In this document: one piece after another, positions 8,227 through 18,495 of the stretch
How the letters are laid out: each line of letters begins with the position of its first letter
Numbering within the stretch: the stretch's first letter is position 1
Source of the DNA: Elusimicrobiota bacterium
GTDB taxonomy: Bacteria > Elusimicrobiota > Elusimicrobia > Elusimicrobiales > UBA9959
Direction: 5' to 3'
Assembly: GCA_016208085.1 (NCBI GenBank)
Contig: JACQYT010000092.1
Span: forward strand, 40,404 to 104,403
DNA length: 64,000 nt
Translations under genes and position numbers: made by a program
The notes under the pieces: generated by a model
Seen by the model: the letters and a program-made list of their open reading frames with translations, nothing else
Databases searched by the model: none
Told to the model about the DNA's origin: nothing

Positions 8227-9372
8227 ATGAAAACCTTAATAGAAATACATGTCTTGCAGAACTTCGCCCCCTCAAACCTGAACAGGGACGATTCGGGAGC
8301 GCCGAAAGACGCTTTTTTCGGCGGCACCCGCCGCGCCCGCATCTCCAGCCAGTGCCTTAAGCGCGCGGTCAGGGGATATTTCGGCCAGAAAAAAACCGAC
8401 GGGTTCTTTTCTCCCGAGGAACTTGCAGTCAGGACAAAACGGGTCTATCAGGCCATCGCGGACTCGCTCAAGGGAAAGCGGGATGGCGCGGCAGCCGCCG
8501 CCAAGGCGGGAATCGCTTTGTCGTATGTTAAATTAAATGCCGCTGACGCCGGCAAAACTGAATATCTCCTTTTCCTTGGGCAGCGGGAAATAAAGGGATT
8601 GGCGGAAATAATCAATGAATTCTGGGAACAGATCGTTCCCGCAAAAGAAGAAACCACTGATGCCGGGAAAAAGAAAGACGCGGCAGGCGGGGCGCCCAAG
8701 GAAGTGCAGGAGCGGATAAAGGCAGTTTTCAATGGAGGAAAGGCCGTTGATGTCGCCCTCTTCGGCCGCATGCTTGCGGATATGCCAGAGAAGAACCAGA
8801 ATGCCGCGTGCCAGGTGGCGCATGCCATCTCAACCCATGCCGTTGAAAGGGAATTCGACTTTTATACCGCGGTAGACGACCTAAAGCCGGAAGACAACGC
8901 CGGTGCGGATATGATGGGGACCGTGGAGTTCAACTCCGCCTGTTTCTACCGCTACGCCGTTGTTGACTTGGCAACACTGTTAGAGAACCTGCAGGACGAC
9001 AGGGAACTGTCCGGAAAGGGACTGCGCGCTTTCCTTGAAGGGTTTGTCATCGCAGAGCCTACCGGCAAGCAGAACAGTTTCGCCGCGCATAATCCGCCGG
9101 AATTCGTCGCCATATCGGTGCGGCGCAATACCGCGCCTCGCAGCCTGGCCAACGCCTTTGAAAAATCTGTCTATATCCGCAAAGGCGATTCTGTTACTGC
9201 AAAATCGGCCGAAGAGCTTGTTAAAAAAGCCAAGGCTCTGCGGGATGTGTTCGGCGGCCAGGAGGAGACATTCCTTCTTAACCTTACCGAAGCCAAATCG
9301 GATGGGATGGGGATAAAAGTCAACTCTTTGCCTGAACTTCTTGATAAAGTCTGCGCTGCTGTTAAGGAGTGA
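8227..9372 (+). CDS. casC: Cascade backbone subunit Cas7e/CasC (Cse4)
   Basis: Cas7 forms the six-copy RNA-binding backbone of Cascade. The N-terminus is the conserved IEIHVLQNFAPSNLNRDD followed by GGTRRARISSQCLKRAVR, which is diagnostic for the Cas7/Cse4/CasC family. The 381 residues contain an insertion of Ala/Lys-rich sequence around residues 140-160 (EETTDAGKKKDAAGG) that is likely a surface loop. An AGGAG ribosome site stands 10 bases before the ATG. The gene follows cse2 after 36 bases. Confidence 0.95.
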   Translation: MKTLIEIHVLQNFAPSNLNRDDSGAPKDAFFGGTRRARISSQCLKRAVRGYFGQKKTDGFFSPEELAVRTKRVYQAIADSLKGKRDGAAAAAKAGIALSYVKLNAADAGKTEYLLFLGQREIKGLAEIINEFWEQIVPAKEETTDAGKKKDAAGGAPKEVQERIKAVFNGGKAVDVALFGRMLADMPEKNQNAACQVAHAISTHAVEREFDFYTAVDDLKPEDNAGADMMGTVEFNSACFYRYAVVDLATLLENLQDDRELSGKGLRAFLEGFVIAEPTGKQNSFAAHNPPEFVAISVRRNTAPRSLANAFEKSVYIRKGDSVTAKSAEELVKKAKALRDVFGGQEETFLLNLTEAKSDGMGIKVNSLPELLDKVCAAVKE

Positions 9373-9375
9373 GAT

Positions 9376-10074
9376 ATGTCCACATTATTGCTCCGGCTGG
9401 CCGGCCCCATGCAGTCATGGGGTACCACCAGCCGGTTTGATCAGCGTGATACGGGAAAGGAGCCAAGCAAATCCGGAGTTATCGGACTTCTGGCTGCTGC
9501 TATGGGGATTGATCAGGAAAACTGGACGGACCTAAAGCCTTTGACGAATCTCGCTATGGGTGTACGACACGACCGGCCCGGCTTCCCGAAGTACGATTAC
9601 CAGACGGCAGGATGCGCAATGGCGGATTCCATTATCAAGGCGAACGGCGAGCTTTCCACGGCCGGCGGAGTGGTCTCGCGCCGTTTTTATCTCGCCGACG
9701 CCGTTTTCCTGGCGGGTTTGGAAAGCCAGGATGAATCCCTGCTTGTTCGCGCGGATGCCGCACTGCGAAATCCGAAATGGCAGCTTTCACTCGGACGCAA
9801 ATCCTATGTGCCTTCTGAGCCGGTCTGGCTCGAGAACGGAATACAGGACGCGCCGCTGCTGGAAGTTTTATCAAAATGGCCGTGGCTTGCCGTGGAGCGG
9901 AAATGGGAGAAACGCCCGGAAAAATTGCTGGTTTCATTTGAATCCAATGACGGTTCGGGAACGCTTAAAATGGACCAGCCGCTGGCGTCTTTCGCCGCGA
10001 GGCGCTTCGGCGCCAGATTCGTGCGTTCGGAATGGATAAAGTTCCCGCGGGAGGTGCTGAATGTTCCTGCATAA
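9376..10074 (+). CDS. casD: Cascade subunit Cas5e/CasD
   Basis: Cas5e caps the 5' handle of the crRNA in Cascade. The start (STLLLRLAGPMQSWGTTSRF) and the GKEPSKSGVIGLLAAAMG segment are classic type I-E Cas5 signatures. The length of 232 residues is normal. The gene begins three bases after the cas7 stop, and its 3' end overlaps cas6e by 14 bases, so the three are almost certainly translated from one message. Confidence 0.95.
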   Translation: MSTLLLRLAGPMQSWGTTSRFDQRDTGKEPSKSGVIGLLAAAMGIDQENWTDLKPLTNLAMGVRHDRPGFPKYDYQTAGCAMADSIIKANGELSTAGGVVSRRFYLADAVFLAGLESQDESLLVRADAALRNPKWQLSLGRKSYVPSEPVWLENGIQDAPLLEVLSKWPWLAVERKWEKRPEKLLVSFESNDGSGTLKMDQPLASFAARRFGARFVRSEWIKFPREVLNVPA

Positions 10075-10753
10075 AATACATCTTAACCCGAAAAGCAGGG
10101 AAGTGCGGCGGGACCTCGCCGATCCCTATGAATTGCATTCCACGCTTTGCCGGGCTTTTTCCCCTTCGGACACAAAGTGTCCCGAAGGAGAATTTCTCTG
10201 GCGGCTTGAACCGGAAACAGATAAAGAGGGGAATCCGCGTGTAATAATACAAAGCCGTTCCTTTCCCGACTGGTCACGGATAAATATTAGAGATTGGCTG
10301 GTTAAGCCGCCATCCGGATCTGATGTGATCAATCTGCTTGAAAGCAGGCGGCTGAATCTTAAATCATTACAGCCTGGCGCAAAATTCCGTTTTCGCCTGA
10401 GGGCCAATCCCTCCGTGAAACGCGACGGCAAACGGCTGGGCTTGCTTAATACCCCCGGGCAGGAGTTATGGCTGGACCGTAAAGGGCGGGAGCAGCATGG
10501 ATTTACACTGCCGTACTTGGCCGGCCCTGAAACAAAGGAGGGGCAAATCCCGCGTGTTGCGGTCAGGATTTTCCAGGAGCAGATGTTGCGCGGACACAGA
10601 AGAAACAGGGCGGAAATCCGTGTTTTTTCGGCGTTGTACGATGGGGTGCTGACTGTCGCCGAACCGGGAAAATTCCTGGAGACTCTGCAGAAAGGTATCG
10701 GGCATGGGAAAACCATGGGTCTTGGCCTGCTTTCAATTGCGCCGGTTTCATAA
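10061..10753 (+). CDS. casE: CRISPR RNA endonuclease Cas6e/CasE (Cse3)
   Basis: Cas6e cuts the CRISPR transcript at the base of the repeat hairpin and stays bound to the crRNA. The C-terminal glycine-rich loop GIGHGKTMGLGLLSI is present near residues 213-227. The N-terminus (FLHKIHLNPKSREVRRDLADPYELHSTL) is typical of type I-E, and its conserved His near residue 27 fits the known catalytic site. The length of 230 residues fits the family. Its substrate would be the hairpin in the repeats at 12894-12983. Confidence 0.94.
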   Translation: MFLHKIHLNPKSREVRRDLADPYELHSTLCRAFSPSDTKCPEGEFLWRLEPETDKEGNPRVIIQSRSFPDWSRINIRDWLVKPPSGSDVINLLESRRLNLKSLQPGAKFRFRLRANPSVKRDGKRLGLLNTPGQELWLDRKGREQHGFTLPYLAGPETKEGQIPRVAVRIFQEQMLRGHRRNRAEIRVFSALYDGVLTVAEPGKFLETLQKGIGHGKTMGLGLLSIAPVS

Positions 10754-10776
10754 TAAAATATGCGGTAGGAGCCGTT

Positions 10777-11602
10777 ATGGACAATAAAATGGTCGTTTTC
10801 AGGGGCAAGGGAATAAGACGGACCTTGTATAAAAATGAGTGGTGGTTTGTTATTTCCGATGTTATAGCCGCGCTTACGGATTCTCTGGACCCGGCCGGAT
10901 ATATTAAGGATATGCGCCGCAGGGATGACGAGCTTTCCAAAGGGTGGGGGCAAATTGCCGCCCCCCTTGTAATCCAGACTGAAGGCGGGCCTCAAAAGAT
11001 CAATTGCGCCAATACGGAAGGGATATTCCGTATCATACAATCCATCCCTTCCCCCAAGGCCGAACCTTTTAAACGCTGGCTGGCTAAAGTCGGTTATGAG
11101 CGGGTGCAGGAGATAGAGGATCCCGAACTTGGCACAAAAAGAGCCCGCGTCCTGTTCAGGGCAAAAGGCTATTCCGATGAGTGGATTGAAAAGCGAATGC
11201 GCGGCATCGCCATCCGCGAAGAATTGACCGACGAGTGGAAAAAACGGGATGTTGAACAGCCCAAAGAGTATGAAATCCTGACCGCGGAAATAGCAAAGGC
11301 CGCGTTCGGAGTGACCCCGTCCGCTCACAAGAAAATCAAGGGGCTGGACCGCGAAAATCTGCGCGATCATATGACGGATATGGAACTGATCTTTACCATG
11401 TTGGGCGAGGCATCCACAACCGCGATCGCCAGGGCCGACGACGTGCGCGGCTTTCCGGAAAACCGCCGCGCCGCCGTCAAAGGCGGAGGCGTCGCGGGGA
11501 AGGCCAGGAAAGACCTGGAAAAAAAGACGGGGAAACGCGTTGTCTCCGCTGAAAATTACCTGACGGAGCCGGAAAGCCGCAAAAGGCTGGAACAAAAAAA
11601 TC

Positions 11603-11610
<8 letters not shown>
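10777..11610 (+). CDS. Bro-N / DinD-like protein embedded in the cas operon
   Basis: The 277-residue protein starts with a Bro-N type domain (residues 1-100: VFRGKGIRRTLYKNEWWFVISDVIAALTD...), a fold found in phage antirepressors and baculovirus BRO proteins. The C-terminal half resembles E. coli DNA-damage-inducible DinD, with NLRDHMTDMELIFTMLGEA near residue 188 and a GKARKDLEKKTG segment near 242. A GTAGGAG ribosome site precedes the ATG. The stop codon lies eight bases inside cas1, so the gene is coupled to the adaptation genes, and its GC content matches its neighbours. No signal peptide or membrane segment is seen. Its role is unknown; a DNA-binding regulator of cas expression or a factor in spacer acquisition are inferences from position only. 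Confidence 0.8.
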
Positions 11611-12800
<1,190 letters not shown>

Positions 12801-12893
12801 GTTCTTTGACAATTTGGTGGGTCTTAAAATCGGTTACCGGACGATTTTCAGCCTACAAAATGTTTATAGGGCATTTTGAGCGCAAATAGAAGT
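12801..12893 (+). promoter_or_regulatory. CRISPR leader region
   Basis: These 93 AT-richer bases lie between the cas2 stop and the first CRISPR repeat, the expected place for the leader that drives array transcription and guides spacer insertion. A TTGACA-like box is visible near 12807. No clear -10 box at standard distance was identified, and no IHF site can be asserted by eye. Confidence 0.55.
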
Positions 12894-12983
12894 ATGTTCC
12901 CCACGCGCGTGGGGATGAACCGAAAGGTGTTTACCCCCCCCACTATACAGGAAAATGTTCCCCACGCGCGTGGGGCTGAACCG
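12894..12983 (+). CRISPR. minimal type I-E CRISPR array: two repeats, one spacer
   Basis: Two 29-base repeats lie at 12894-12922 and 12955-12983. Each has the core GTTCCCCACGCGCGTGGGG followed by ATGAACCG in the first and CTGAACCG in the second. The inner CCCCAC/GTGGGG arms form the hairpin expected for Cas6e. The single spacer (12923-12954) is 32 bases, giving the 61-base period typical of type I-E; it contains a run of eight C. The A-to-C change in the second repeat is the usual decay of the leader-distal repeat. No match to the spacer was noticed elsewhere in the window. Confidence 0.9.
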
Positions 12984-13008
12984 GGGTTATCCCGAAAGTT
13001 TCAGTTTT

Positions 13009-13054
13009 CCCTCACCCCTGCCCTCCCCCTCAAGGGGGGGTGAGGGAGAGGGTG
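13009..13054. repeat. C/G-rich dispersed palindromic repeat
   Basis: The stretch CCCTCACCCCTGCCCTCCCC followed by CTCAAGG, a G-run and GTGAGGGAGAGGG folds back on itself. It starts 25 bases after the last CRISPR repeat. A diverged copy in the opposite orientation is found inside the giant secreted protein at 63351-63389. It may mark where a longer array was truncated. Confidence 0.7.
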
Positions 13055-13111
13055 GACAAAAAAATCTGTATGGCTACGACGGTATAAGTGTGTCAACTGC
13101 AATTTTCAGGC

Positions 13112-15082
13112 TTACTCGTAGCGCAGCGCTTCTATCGGGTCCAGCAGGGCGGCGCGCAGGGCCGGCCAGAAGCCGAAGCTCACGCCGATGAGGGTGGAAA
13201 AACCGAAAGCGAAAGAAATGGTGCCAAACCCCAGCGCCGGCTTCACCTTAATAAAAAAGTAAGCCGCCCAGCCCAATCCGAACCCCAGGGCTACGCCCAG
13301 CGCCCCGCCTATGAGGCAAAGCGTGACCGCTTCAATAAGGAACTGGCCCAGAATGTCGGAGTTCTTGGCCCCCAGCGCTTTGCGCAGGCCTATTTCGCGT
13401 GTGCGCTCGGTGACGCTGACAAGCATGATATTCATGATTCCTATGCCGCCCACGAGAAGCGAAATGCCGGCTATCGCGTAGACCACCAGCGAGAGCTTGC
13501 CCATGCCGTCCTTAAAACTTGCTATCTGGGCCTCAAAAGTGCGCACGTCAAAGAAGTCTTCCTGGTCCTCTCTGGGGGGATGTTGTTTGCGCAGGGCCAG
13601 GATTATCTGCTTGCGGGTCTCGGGCGCGTCGGCCGGGGCGCGGGCCGTGACTTCTATGTAGTTCAGGCGGCTATGGCCGAAGACGCGTTTGGAGGCGGTA
13701 TTTAAGGGAATAATAGCCCCGGGCCGTCCGCCGAAAATCTGCTGCTCCTTGCCGTCCTCGATCACGCCCACCACGGTGAAAGTAATGTTCTTGAGACGTA
13801 TCTCGCTGTTGACCGCCGGTTCCGAGCCGAAAAGCTTGTTTGCCAGCGTCTTGTTGATGACGGCGACGCGGGCGCGGCCTGCGTTCTCGGCCGGGGTGAA
13901 AAAACGGCCTTCCACTTTGCGGTTCTCAAAGAGGTTTTTTTTTGCCTTCTGGACATCCAGCGTGATGCCTTCGTCGCTGTTGATGTAGGCGGCCAGGTGT
14001 CTGTTCCCGGCGGAAGCTTCGGCGTTGCCGGACACTATGGGCGTGATCTTTTCCGCAAGCGGGCAGCCGGCTTTTATGGCTTCCACATCGCCGTAGGTGA
14101 GCTGGCGGCTGATTTTCAGACGTTCCCAGCGCGGCGAGACCCATACTTTCTTGGCGTCGTCTTCGGTAGCGCCGCTAAGCAGGCTTTTCATGAAGCCTTC
14201 GCTTATGGTCATCAGCGAAATGATGGAGCCCACGCCTATCAGGATGCCCAGCACGGTCAGCGCGCTCCTCATCTTATGGCTCCAGATAGCCTTAAAGGCC
14301 GCCTTGAACTGCTCGCTTATCTCCGACGGCGTGAAGCCGAGCCTGGCTTTCGGAAGCCCTGCGGAGGGCCTAAGAGGCGCTGAAATCGTTGTGGACGCCT
14401 GGGCGCGGCGGGTATCGTCGGAAACTATCGCGCCGTCCTTCATGCGCACCACCCGGCGGGTCTGCGCCGAGACCTCTTCGTCGTGCGTGACTATTACCAC
14501 GGTAAGCCCCCGGTCGTTAAGGTCTTTTATCGCCCGCATCACTTCCTGGCGGCTTTTGGCGTCCAGATTCCCGGTGGGTTCGTCGGCAAGCAGGATAAGC
14601 GGGTCGTTCACAAGCGCGCGGGCTATGGCCACGCGCTGACACTCGCCGCCGGATAATTCATTGGATTTATGCTTCAACCGGTCCGAAAGGCCTACCAGAC
14701 GCAGACATTCAAGAGCTTTTTGAGAATCCGTTCCGAGGCCGCTGTATACCATGGGCAGAATAACATTGTCCTTTGCCGTCGTCTTTTTAAGCAGGTGGAA
14801 AGACTGGAAAATGAAGCCGACCATGCGGCTGCGGATGGCGGCCAGCCGGCCTTCGGCGAGGCTGGCCGTAGGGTGGCCGGCGAAATAGTATTCCCCGGCG
14901 TCGGGCCGGTCCAGTAACCCCAGTATATGCATCAAGGTGGATTTGCCGGACCCGGAGGGCCCGACCAGAGAAATCAACTCGCCGGCTTTTATGCTGAGGG
15001 AAACTTCTTTGAGCGCCTCCACCTTGAACAAACCGGTGACATAGGTTTTGCTGAGATTGCGGATATCTATCAGAATTTCCAT
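13112..15082 (-). CDS. MacB-type ABC transporter, fused ATPase and permease
   Basis: The N-terminal ABC domain (residues 1-225) has Walker A GPSGSGKST, signature LSGGECQRVAIARAL and Walker B LILLADEPTGNLD. It is followed by a linker, one transmembrane segment (SALTVLGILIGVGSIISLMTI), a MacB periplasmic domain and three C-terminal membrane segments of the FtsX fold. This is the MacB arrangement: a mechanotransmission pump that works with a periplasmic adaptor and an outer-membrane channel to export peptides, macrolides or lipoprotein-like cargo. It is the last gene of a three-gene minus-strand operon, starting two bases after the adaptor gene. The substrate cannot be told from sequence. The length of 656 residues is usual. 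Confidence 0.93.
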   Translation of the reverse strand: MEILIDIRNLSKTYVTGLFKVEALKEVSLSIKAGELISLVGPSGSGKSTLMHILGLLDRPDAGEYYFAGHPTASLAEGRLAAIRSRMVGFIFQSFHLLKKTTAKDNVILPMVYSGLGTDSQKALECLRLVGLSDRLKHKSNELSGGECQRVAIARALVNDPLILLADEPTGNLDAKSRQEVMRAIKDLNDRGLTVVIVTHDEEVSAQTRRVVRMKDGAIVSDDTRRAQASTTISAPLRPSAGLPKARLGFTPSEISEQFKAAFKAIWSHKMRSALTVLGILIGVGSIISLMTISEGFMKSLLSGATEDDAKKVWVSPRWERLKISRQLTYGDVEAIKAGCPLAEKITPIVSGNAEASAGNRHLAAYINSDEGITLDVQKAKKNLFENRKVEGRFFTPAENAGRARVAVINKTLANKLFGSEPAVNSEIRLKNITFTVVGVIEDGKEQQIFGGRPGAIIPLNTASKRVFGHSRLNYIEVTARAPADAPETRKQIILALRKQHPPREDQEDFFDVRTFEAQIASFKDGMGKLSLVVYAIAGISLLVGGIGIMNIMLVSVTERTREIGLRKALGAKNSDILGQFLIEAVTLCLIGGALGVALGFGLGWAAYFFIKVKPALGFGTISFAFGFSTLIGVSFGFWPALRAALLDPIEALRYE

Positions 15083-15083
15083 G

Positions 15084-16040
15084 TCAGTTGATTTGGACCG
15101 TCATGCGTTCTTTGGCTATGCCGGTGGAGTAATAGACGACGTCATTTTCGCCAAGGCCTGAGATGATCTCTATCGCCTTTTCGTTGGCCGCGCCTACTTC
15201 CACCTTCTTATCGGTCACTTTTTTGCTCTTTTCGTCTTTTATGGTCACAAACGCATCGCCGTCCTTGTAGGCGATGGCTTTCTTGGGCAGGGAAAGAGCT
15301 TTCGGCTTCACGGCGGTTATCACGCGCACGTCGGCCGTCATGCCGGAACGCAGGACCGGGATGTTTTTGGCGGACAGGATCTTTACCTCGTAAACTGTCA
15401 CTCCTTCCCTGGAAATGGACTCCCTCGCGATAGACAGCACATTGCCCTCATGTCTGTCCTTGGGGAAAGAATCAAGGTAAAACTCGGCCTTCTGGCCTTC
15501 CTTCACGCTGCCGATGTCCGTCTCGTCCACAAAGGTCTTGATGATCAGCCGGTCGGAGATGACGGCTATTTCCTTGCCCGCGCTTACCGACTGGCCCGGC
15601 TCCACGGCGCGTTTGACAACCATGCCGTCTATCGGGGAGACCACGGGGGTCAGGTTATAGGCTTCTTCCACCATTTTTTTTTCTTCGGGCGTGGAATCTT
15701 TCATCTTCAGGGAATCCAGAAGCGCGGTGCGTTCGCTTGAGCTTATCCAGGCCAGTATCTGTCCTTTTTTCATCAGGTCGCCTTCGCGGAACAGGATTTC
15801 CTCGGCCCGGCCGTTGACCGACGGGGTGACCAGCACGCGGTTCTCCGGCTCAACTACGCCTATAGCCTGGGTCTTTATGACGAACAGCCCTTTGGAGACT
15901 TTCACCGGAGAGAGCTCTTCCAGTTTCTTGAGCTCTTTCTTGGCCTTGTAATGCCTGTAAGCCAGAGCGCCCCCGCTCGCAAGTGCCAGGATGACGACGC
16001 CGAATATGAATTTTTTGGTCTTAAAAAAACGTTTCTTCAT
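15084..16040 (-). CDS. efflux periplasmic adaptor (MacA/HlyD family)
   Basis: The 318-residue protein has an N-terminal membrane anchor (FIFGVVILALASGGALAY). A biotinyl-lipoyl-like half follows (VTPSVNGRAEEILFREGDLMKKGQILAWI), then a short coiled-coil region, the second lipoyl half (VSPIDGMVVKRAVEPGQSV) and a beta-barrel domain. This is the membrane-fusion-protein plan that bridges inner-membrane pump and outer-membrane channel. The helical hairpin is short compared with E. coli MacA. It lies between the TolC-like and MacB-like genes with only 1-2 bases between them, so the three form one tripartite pump. Confidence 0.92.
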   Translation of the reverse strand: MKKRFFKTKKFIFGVVILALASGGALAYRHYKAKKELKKLEELSPVKVSKGLFVIKTQAIGVVEPENRVLVTPSVNGRAEEILFREGDLMKKGQILAWISSSERTALLDSLKMKDSTPEEKKMVEEAYNLTPVVSPIDGMVVKRAVEPGQSVSAGKEIAVISDRLIIKTFVDETDIGSVKEGQKAEFYLDSFPKDRHEGNVLSIARESISREGVTVYEVKILSAKNIPVLRSGMTADVRVITAVKPKALSLPKKAIAYKDGDAFVTIKDEKSKKVTDKKVEVGAANEKAIEIISGLGENDVVYYSTGIAKERMTVQIN

Positions 16041-16042
16041 CG

Positions 16043-17293
16043 TTATTCTCCCAGGGATTTGATAAAAGCCGCATAGTTGACAGCGAGGTTCCGCCTGGCC
16101 GTTAAAAGCTGGTTTTCCGCGCTGATGAGCTGGTCCTCTATATTACGCCACTCAAAATAGGACGCCTGGCCGGCTAGGTACTGCTTGCGCAATATCCACG
16201 CCCTGGCGTTGGCCGCCTCAAGCGAGCTTTTGACCACGTCCATGTAAAGCCGGGTCTCCCGCCACGTCAGAAAACTGTCTTCTGCATCCAGGTAGACTTC
16301 ATCGCGGGTGTTCTTTAACAAGGCCTCGGCGCGGGCCTTCTCGGACTTGACGGCGGAAAGGTCCGCGCTCAGGCGGCCGGAGGTGAAAAGCGGCAGGGAA
16401 AGTCTTGCGCCCAAAGACCAGCTCCTGCCGGTATCCGGCCAGTCGGTGCCGGCCCAGGTGTAGCCGCCGCTGGCCGAGAATTCGGGCAGAAAACCGCTTC
16501 TGGAGCGCTCTACGGCGGCCTGGCTTATTTCAACGCCGGCCCGGGCAGAACGCAAAGACGGGTGGCGCTCAAGCCGGCCGGAAAAAGAGCCGAAATCCTC
16601 CGGCGGCGCCGGAGGCTCGGACAGTTCTGCGACCTCGGCTTTGGCCGCGGGCGCTCGGCCAAGCAGGCGGTTTAATTTGCGCTCAAGGAGCCGCAGGTTT
16701 TTTTTATAGCGTTCGTGCTGCCACTGCGCGGTCGTATAAACCGAGCGGGTCTCAAGCAGCGCCGCTTTGTTCTCGCGGCCCGCCTCGTATTTAAGCCGGA
16801 TAATCTCCACGTTCTCGCTGCGGCGTTTCAGGGTCTCTTCGGAAAGCCGGAGCGTCTCCCGCGCGTTCATCAGGTCGGCAAAAACTGATTTCAGCTCATA
16901 GAGCAGGCCGATTTTTATCTGGTCGTAATCAGCCTCGGCTTTCCGGTAGGCGGCAATGACCGACTTCAAGCCGGCCCCAAGCGCGGGGGAAAACAGTATC
17001 TGGGACCCGCTCAAACCATATGAGTAGGAATTGCCCGCGTCGGCTGCGTCGCTGCCGGCGCGGCTGTATGCGGCGCCGACGGAAAAACCGGGGTATAAAG
17101 CCGAGCGGGAGACGGTTACGCGGCTTTCGGCGGCCTCAAGCAAGCTGGCAGCGGCCAGGCTCTGCGGATTGTTTGAAAGCAGGAGTCTGGCGGCCTCGTC
17201 AAAGGCAAGCGGCTCCCCGGTCTGGGCCGGCGCCTGTGCCGCCGTTAGAAGGCACAGAAATACAAGCAATATCGACGTCCGGAGCAACCCCAT
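16043..17293 (-). CDS. TolC-like outer-membrane efflux protein
   Basis: This is an outer-membrane channel of the OEP family. The ATG at 17293 gives a clean signal peptide (MGLLRTSILLVFLCLLTAAQ, then APAQ); a further-upstream start would add 29 residues with no signal character. Two repeats of the OEP domain follow, with the typical LAFDEAARLLLSNNPQSLAA start and long alternating coiled-coil helices (SRVTVSRSALYPGFSVGAAY; AAVERSRSGFLPEFSASGGY). The length of 416 residues is normal. It is the first gene of the tolC-macA-macB operon. Confidence 0.9.
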   Translation of the reverse strand: MGLLRTSILLVFLCLLTAAQAPAQTGEPLAFDEAARLLLSNNPQSLAAASLLEAAESRVTVSRSALYPGFSVGAAYSRAGSDAADAGNSYSYGLSGSQILFSPALGAGLKSVIAAYRKAEADYDQIKIGLLYELKSVFADLMNARETLRLSEETLKRRSENVEIIRLKYEAGRENKAALLETRSVYTTAQWQHERYKKNLRLLERKLNRLLGRAPAAKAEVAELSEPPAPPEDFGSFSGRLERHPSLRSARAGVEISQAAVERSRSGFLPEFSASGGYTWAGTDWPDTGRSWSLGARLSLPLFTSGRLSADLSAVKSEKARAEALLKNTRDEVYLDAEDSFLTWRETRLYMDVVKSSLEAANARAWILRKQYLAGQASYFEWRNIEDQLISAENQLLTARRNLAVNYAAFIKSLGE

Positions 17294-17417
17294 AATATCA
17301 ATTTTATCATAGAATTCACCGATGAACTTTCTGGGTGCGACAACGCAGCTCATACAAGCGCGGTATATAACATTTGTCATAAAACTACTTACGTTTGTAT
17401 GGGCTTAAAAGTTTCAC

Positions 17418-17513
17418 TAAAAATTTTTGCGGCAAAAATTTTTACTATGCCCCGACCTTTGGTCGGGGTAACCTTGGGGAAAGAGGGATAAAATGTTGTC
17501 GGACAACATTTTA
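17418..17513. repeat. AAAAATTTTTGC palindrome plus two hairpins (composite element)
   Basis: A near-perfect palindrome built on AAAAATTTTTGCGGC is followed by CCCCGACCTTTGGTCGGGG (17450-17468). After GTAACCTTGGGG comes an AAAATGTTGTC inverted pair (17490-17512). The same order of parts is found at 40302-40580, and the first palindrome alone occurs at 42165 and 56405. It lies between the efflux operon and the convergent end of the next gene. No coding capacity is seen. Confidence 0.75.
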
Positions 17514-17519
17514 TTTGGG

Positions 17520-18452
17520 CTAGAATTCCAGATTCGGCCGTATCATGATCTGGAAATTGCCGCGGCCGGAATCCTTCTCGGTAAGTTTCCCCGTGTATTT
17601 TTCCCCGGACGTCCAGATGAAACCCGTGCCCAGGCTGAACATCGTGCGCCTGCCCGCGAGAAATTTTTTCTCCACCAGAAAAAAATGCCGTATCGGCCCG
17701 AAGTTTTTCCGCGAGAAATCCGCCACGTACTCAAAACCGCTGTTATTGAGCCAGAAATTTTTTGAGGAGCCGAAATCCGTCCTGCTGCGGCGGCATCCGA
17801 GATAGAAAGAATCGGTAATGTTGCTGTTATCGTGGGTCTTCAACCCTGCGCGGAAGCTCCAGCGCAGCGTTCTGTCCTGGAGGTACTGCTCTCCCTTCAG
17901 CTTCCCTTCCACCTCAACCCAGGCGTCCTTTATCAGCTTGTTGTGCTGTATGTGGTAATTGCCGCCGCTTATCAGTATGCCGGAATAGCCGGTGCGCTTG
18001 CCCCGGTAAGATTTTTTTATGGAATCGAAATTGATGACGTTGCCGAAGAAAAGCGACAGCGCCCACGGTTCTTCAAAGCCGGCCGTGACCGCCTCCACCA
18101 GGTTGAGGTTGTCCGAGACTTTCGCGCTGCGGTAAAGACCCGGCTGATGAGCGCGGATAAGCGTGCCGGCGTAAGGAAGCGGGTTAATGCTCGCCTCAAG
18201 GACGGCGGTGCGGGGAAGATAGAATTTTTTTACCAGCTCCCGGTATATCTCAATTTCGGAGGCCGCGCTCAGATGGGGGATGGGCTTGCCGGTTAGGCTT
18301 TTATATAAGCCCGCGCTGGCGTAGTAGGGGTCCAGCTCAATTTCTATATGGGCCTCAGCCGCTTCCTTGACCGTCTCTGTGGCCGACTGCTGGGCCGTCG
18401 TGATACGCGGGAAAAAAAGGAATAAAAAAATTATTGCCGCCGACAGTCGCAT
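17520..18452 (-). CDS. secreted outer-membrane barrel-like protein, function unknown
   Basis: The ATG at 18452 gives a signal peptide (MRLSAAIIFLFLFFPRITTA) and a 310-residue protein. The mature part starts with a helical, acidic segment (ATETVKEAAEAHIEIELDPYYASAGLY). It then shows alternating amphipathic strands rich in aromatic residues, ending in a terminal strand FQIMIRPNLEF with the C-terminal phenylalanine typical of BamA substrates. An outer-membrane beta-barrel of unknown role is the best reading. I do not recognise the family. A longer start at 18485 is possible but would add nonconserved residues before the signal. Confidence 0.65.
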   Translation of the reverse strand: MRLSAAIIFLFLFFPRITTAQQSATETVKEAAEAHIEIELDPYYASAGLYKSLTGKPIPHLSAASEIEIYRELVKKFYLPRTAVLEASINPLPYAGTLIRAHQPGLYRSAKVSDNLNLVEAVTAGFEEPWALSLFFGNVINFDSIKKSYRGKRTGYSGILISGGNYHIQHNKLIKDAWVEVEGKLKGEQYLQDRTLRWSFRAGLKTHDNSNITDSFYLGCRRSRTDFGSSKNFWLNNSGFEYVADFSRKNFGPIRHFFLVEKKFLAGRRTMFSLGTGFIWTSGEKYTGKLTEKDSGRGNFQIMIRPNLEF

Positions 18453-18495
18453 AAGGCCAATTAGCCCGAAAATTTCGGTTGACATCTTTCCGTAA

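Noticed and set aside
12896-12983. Reading the two CRISPR repeats as a simple palindromic repeat of the other families
   Set aside because: The 61-base period, 32-base spacer, position after cas2 and I-E repeat sequence make it a genuine CRISPR array.
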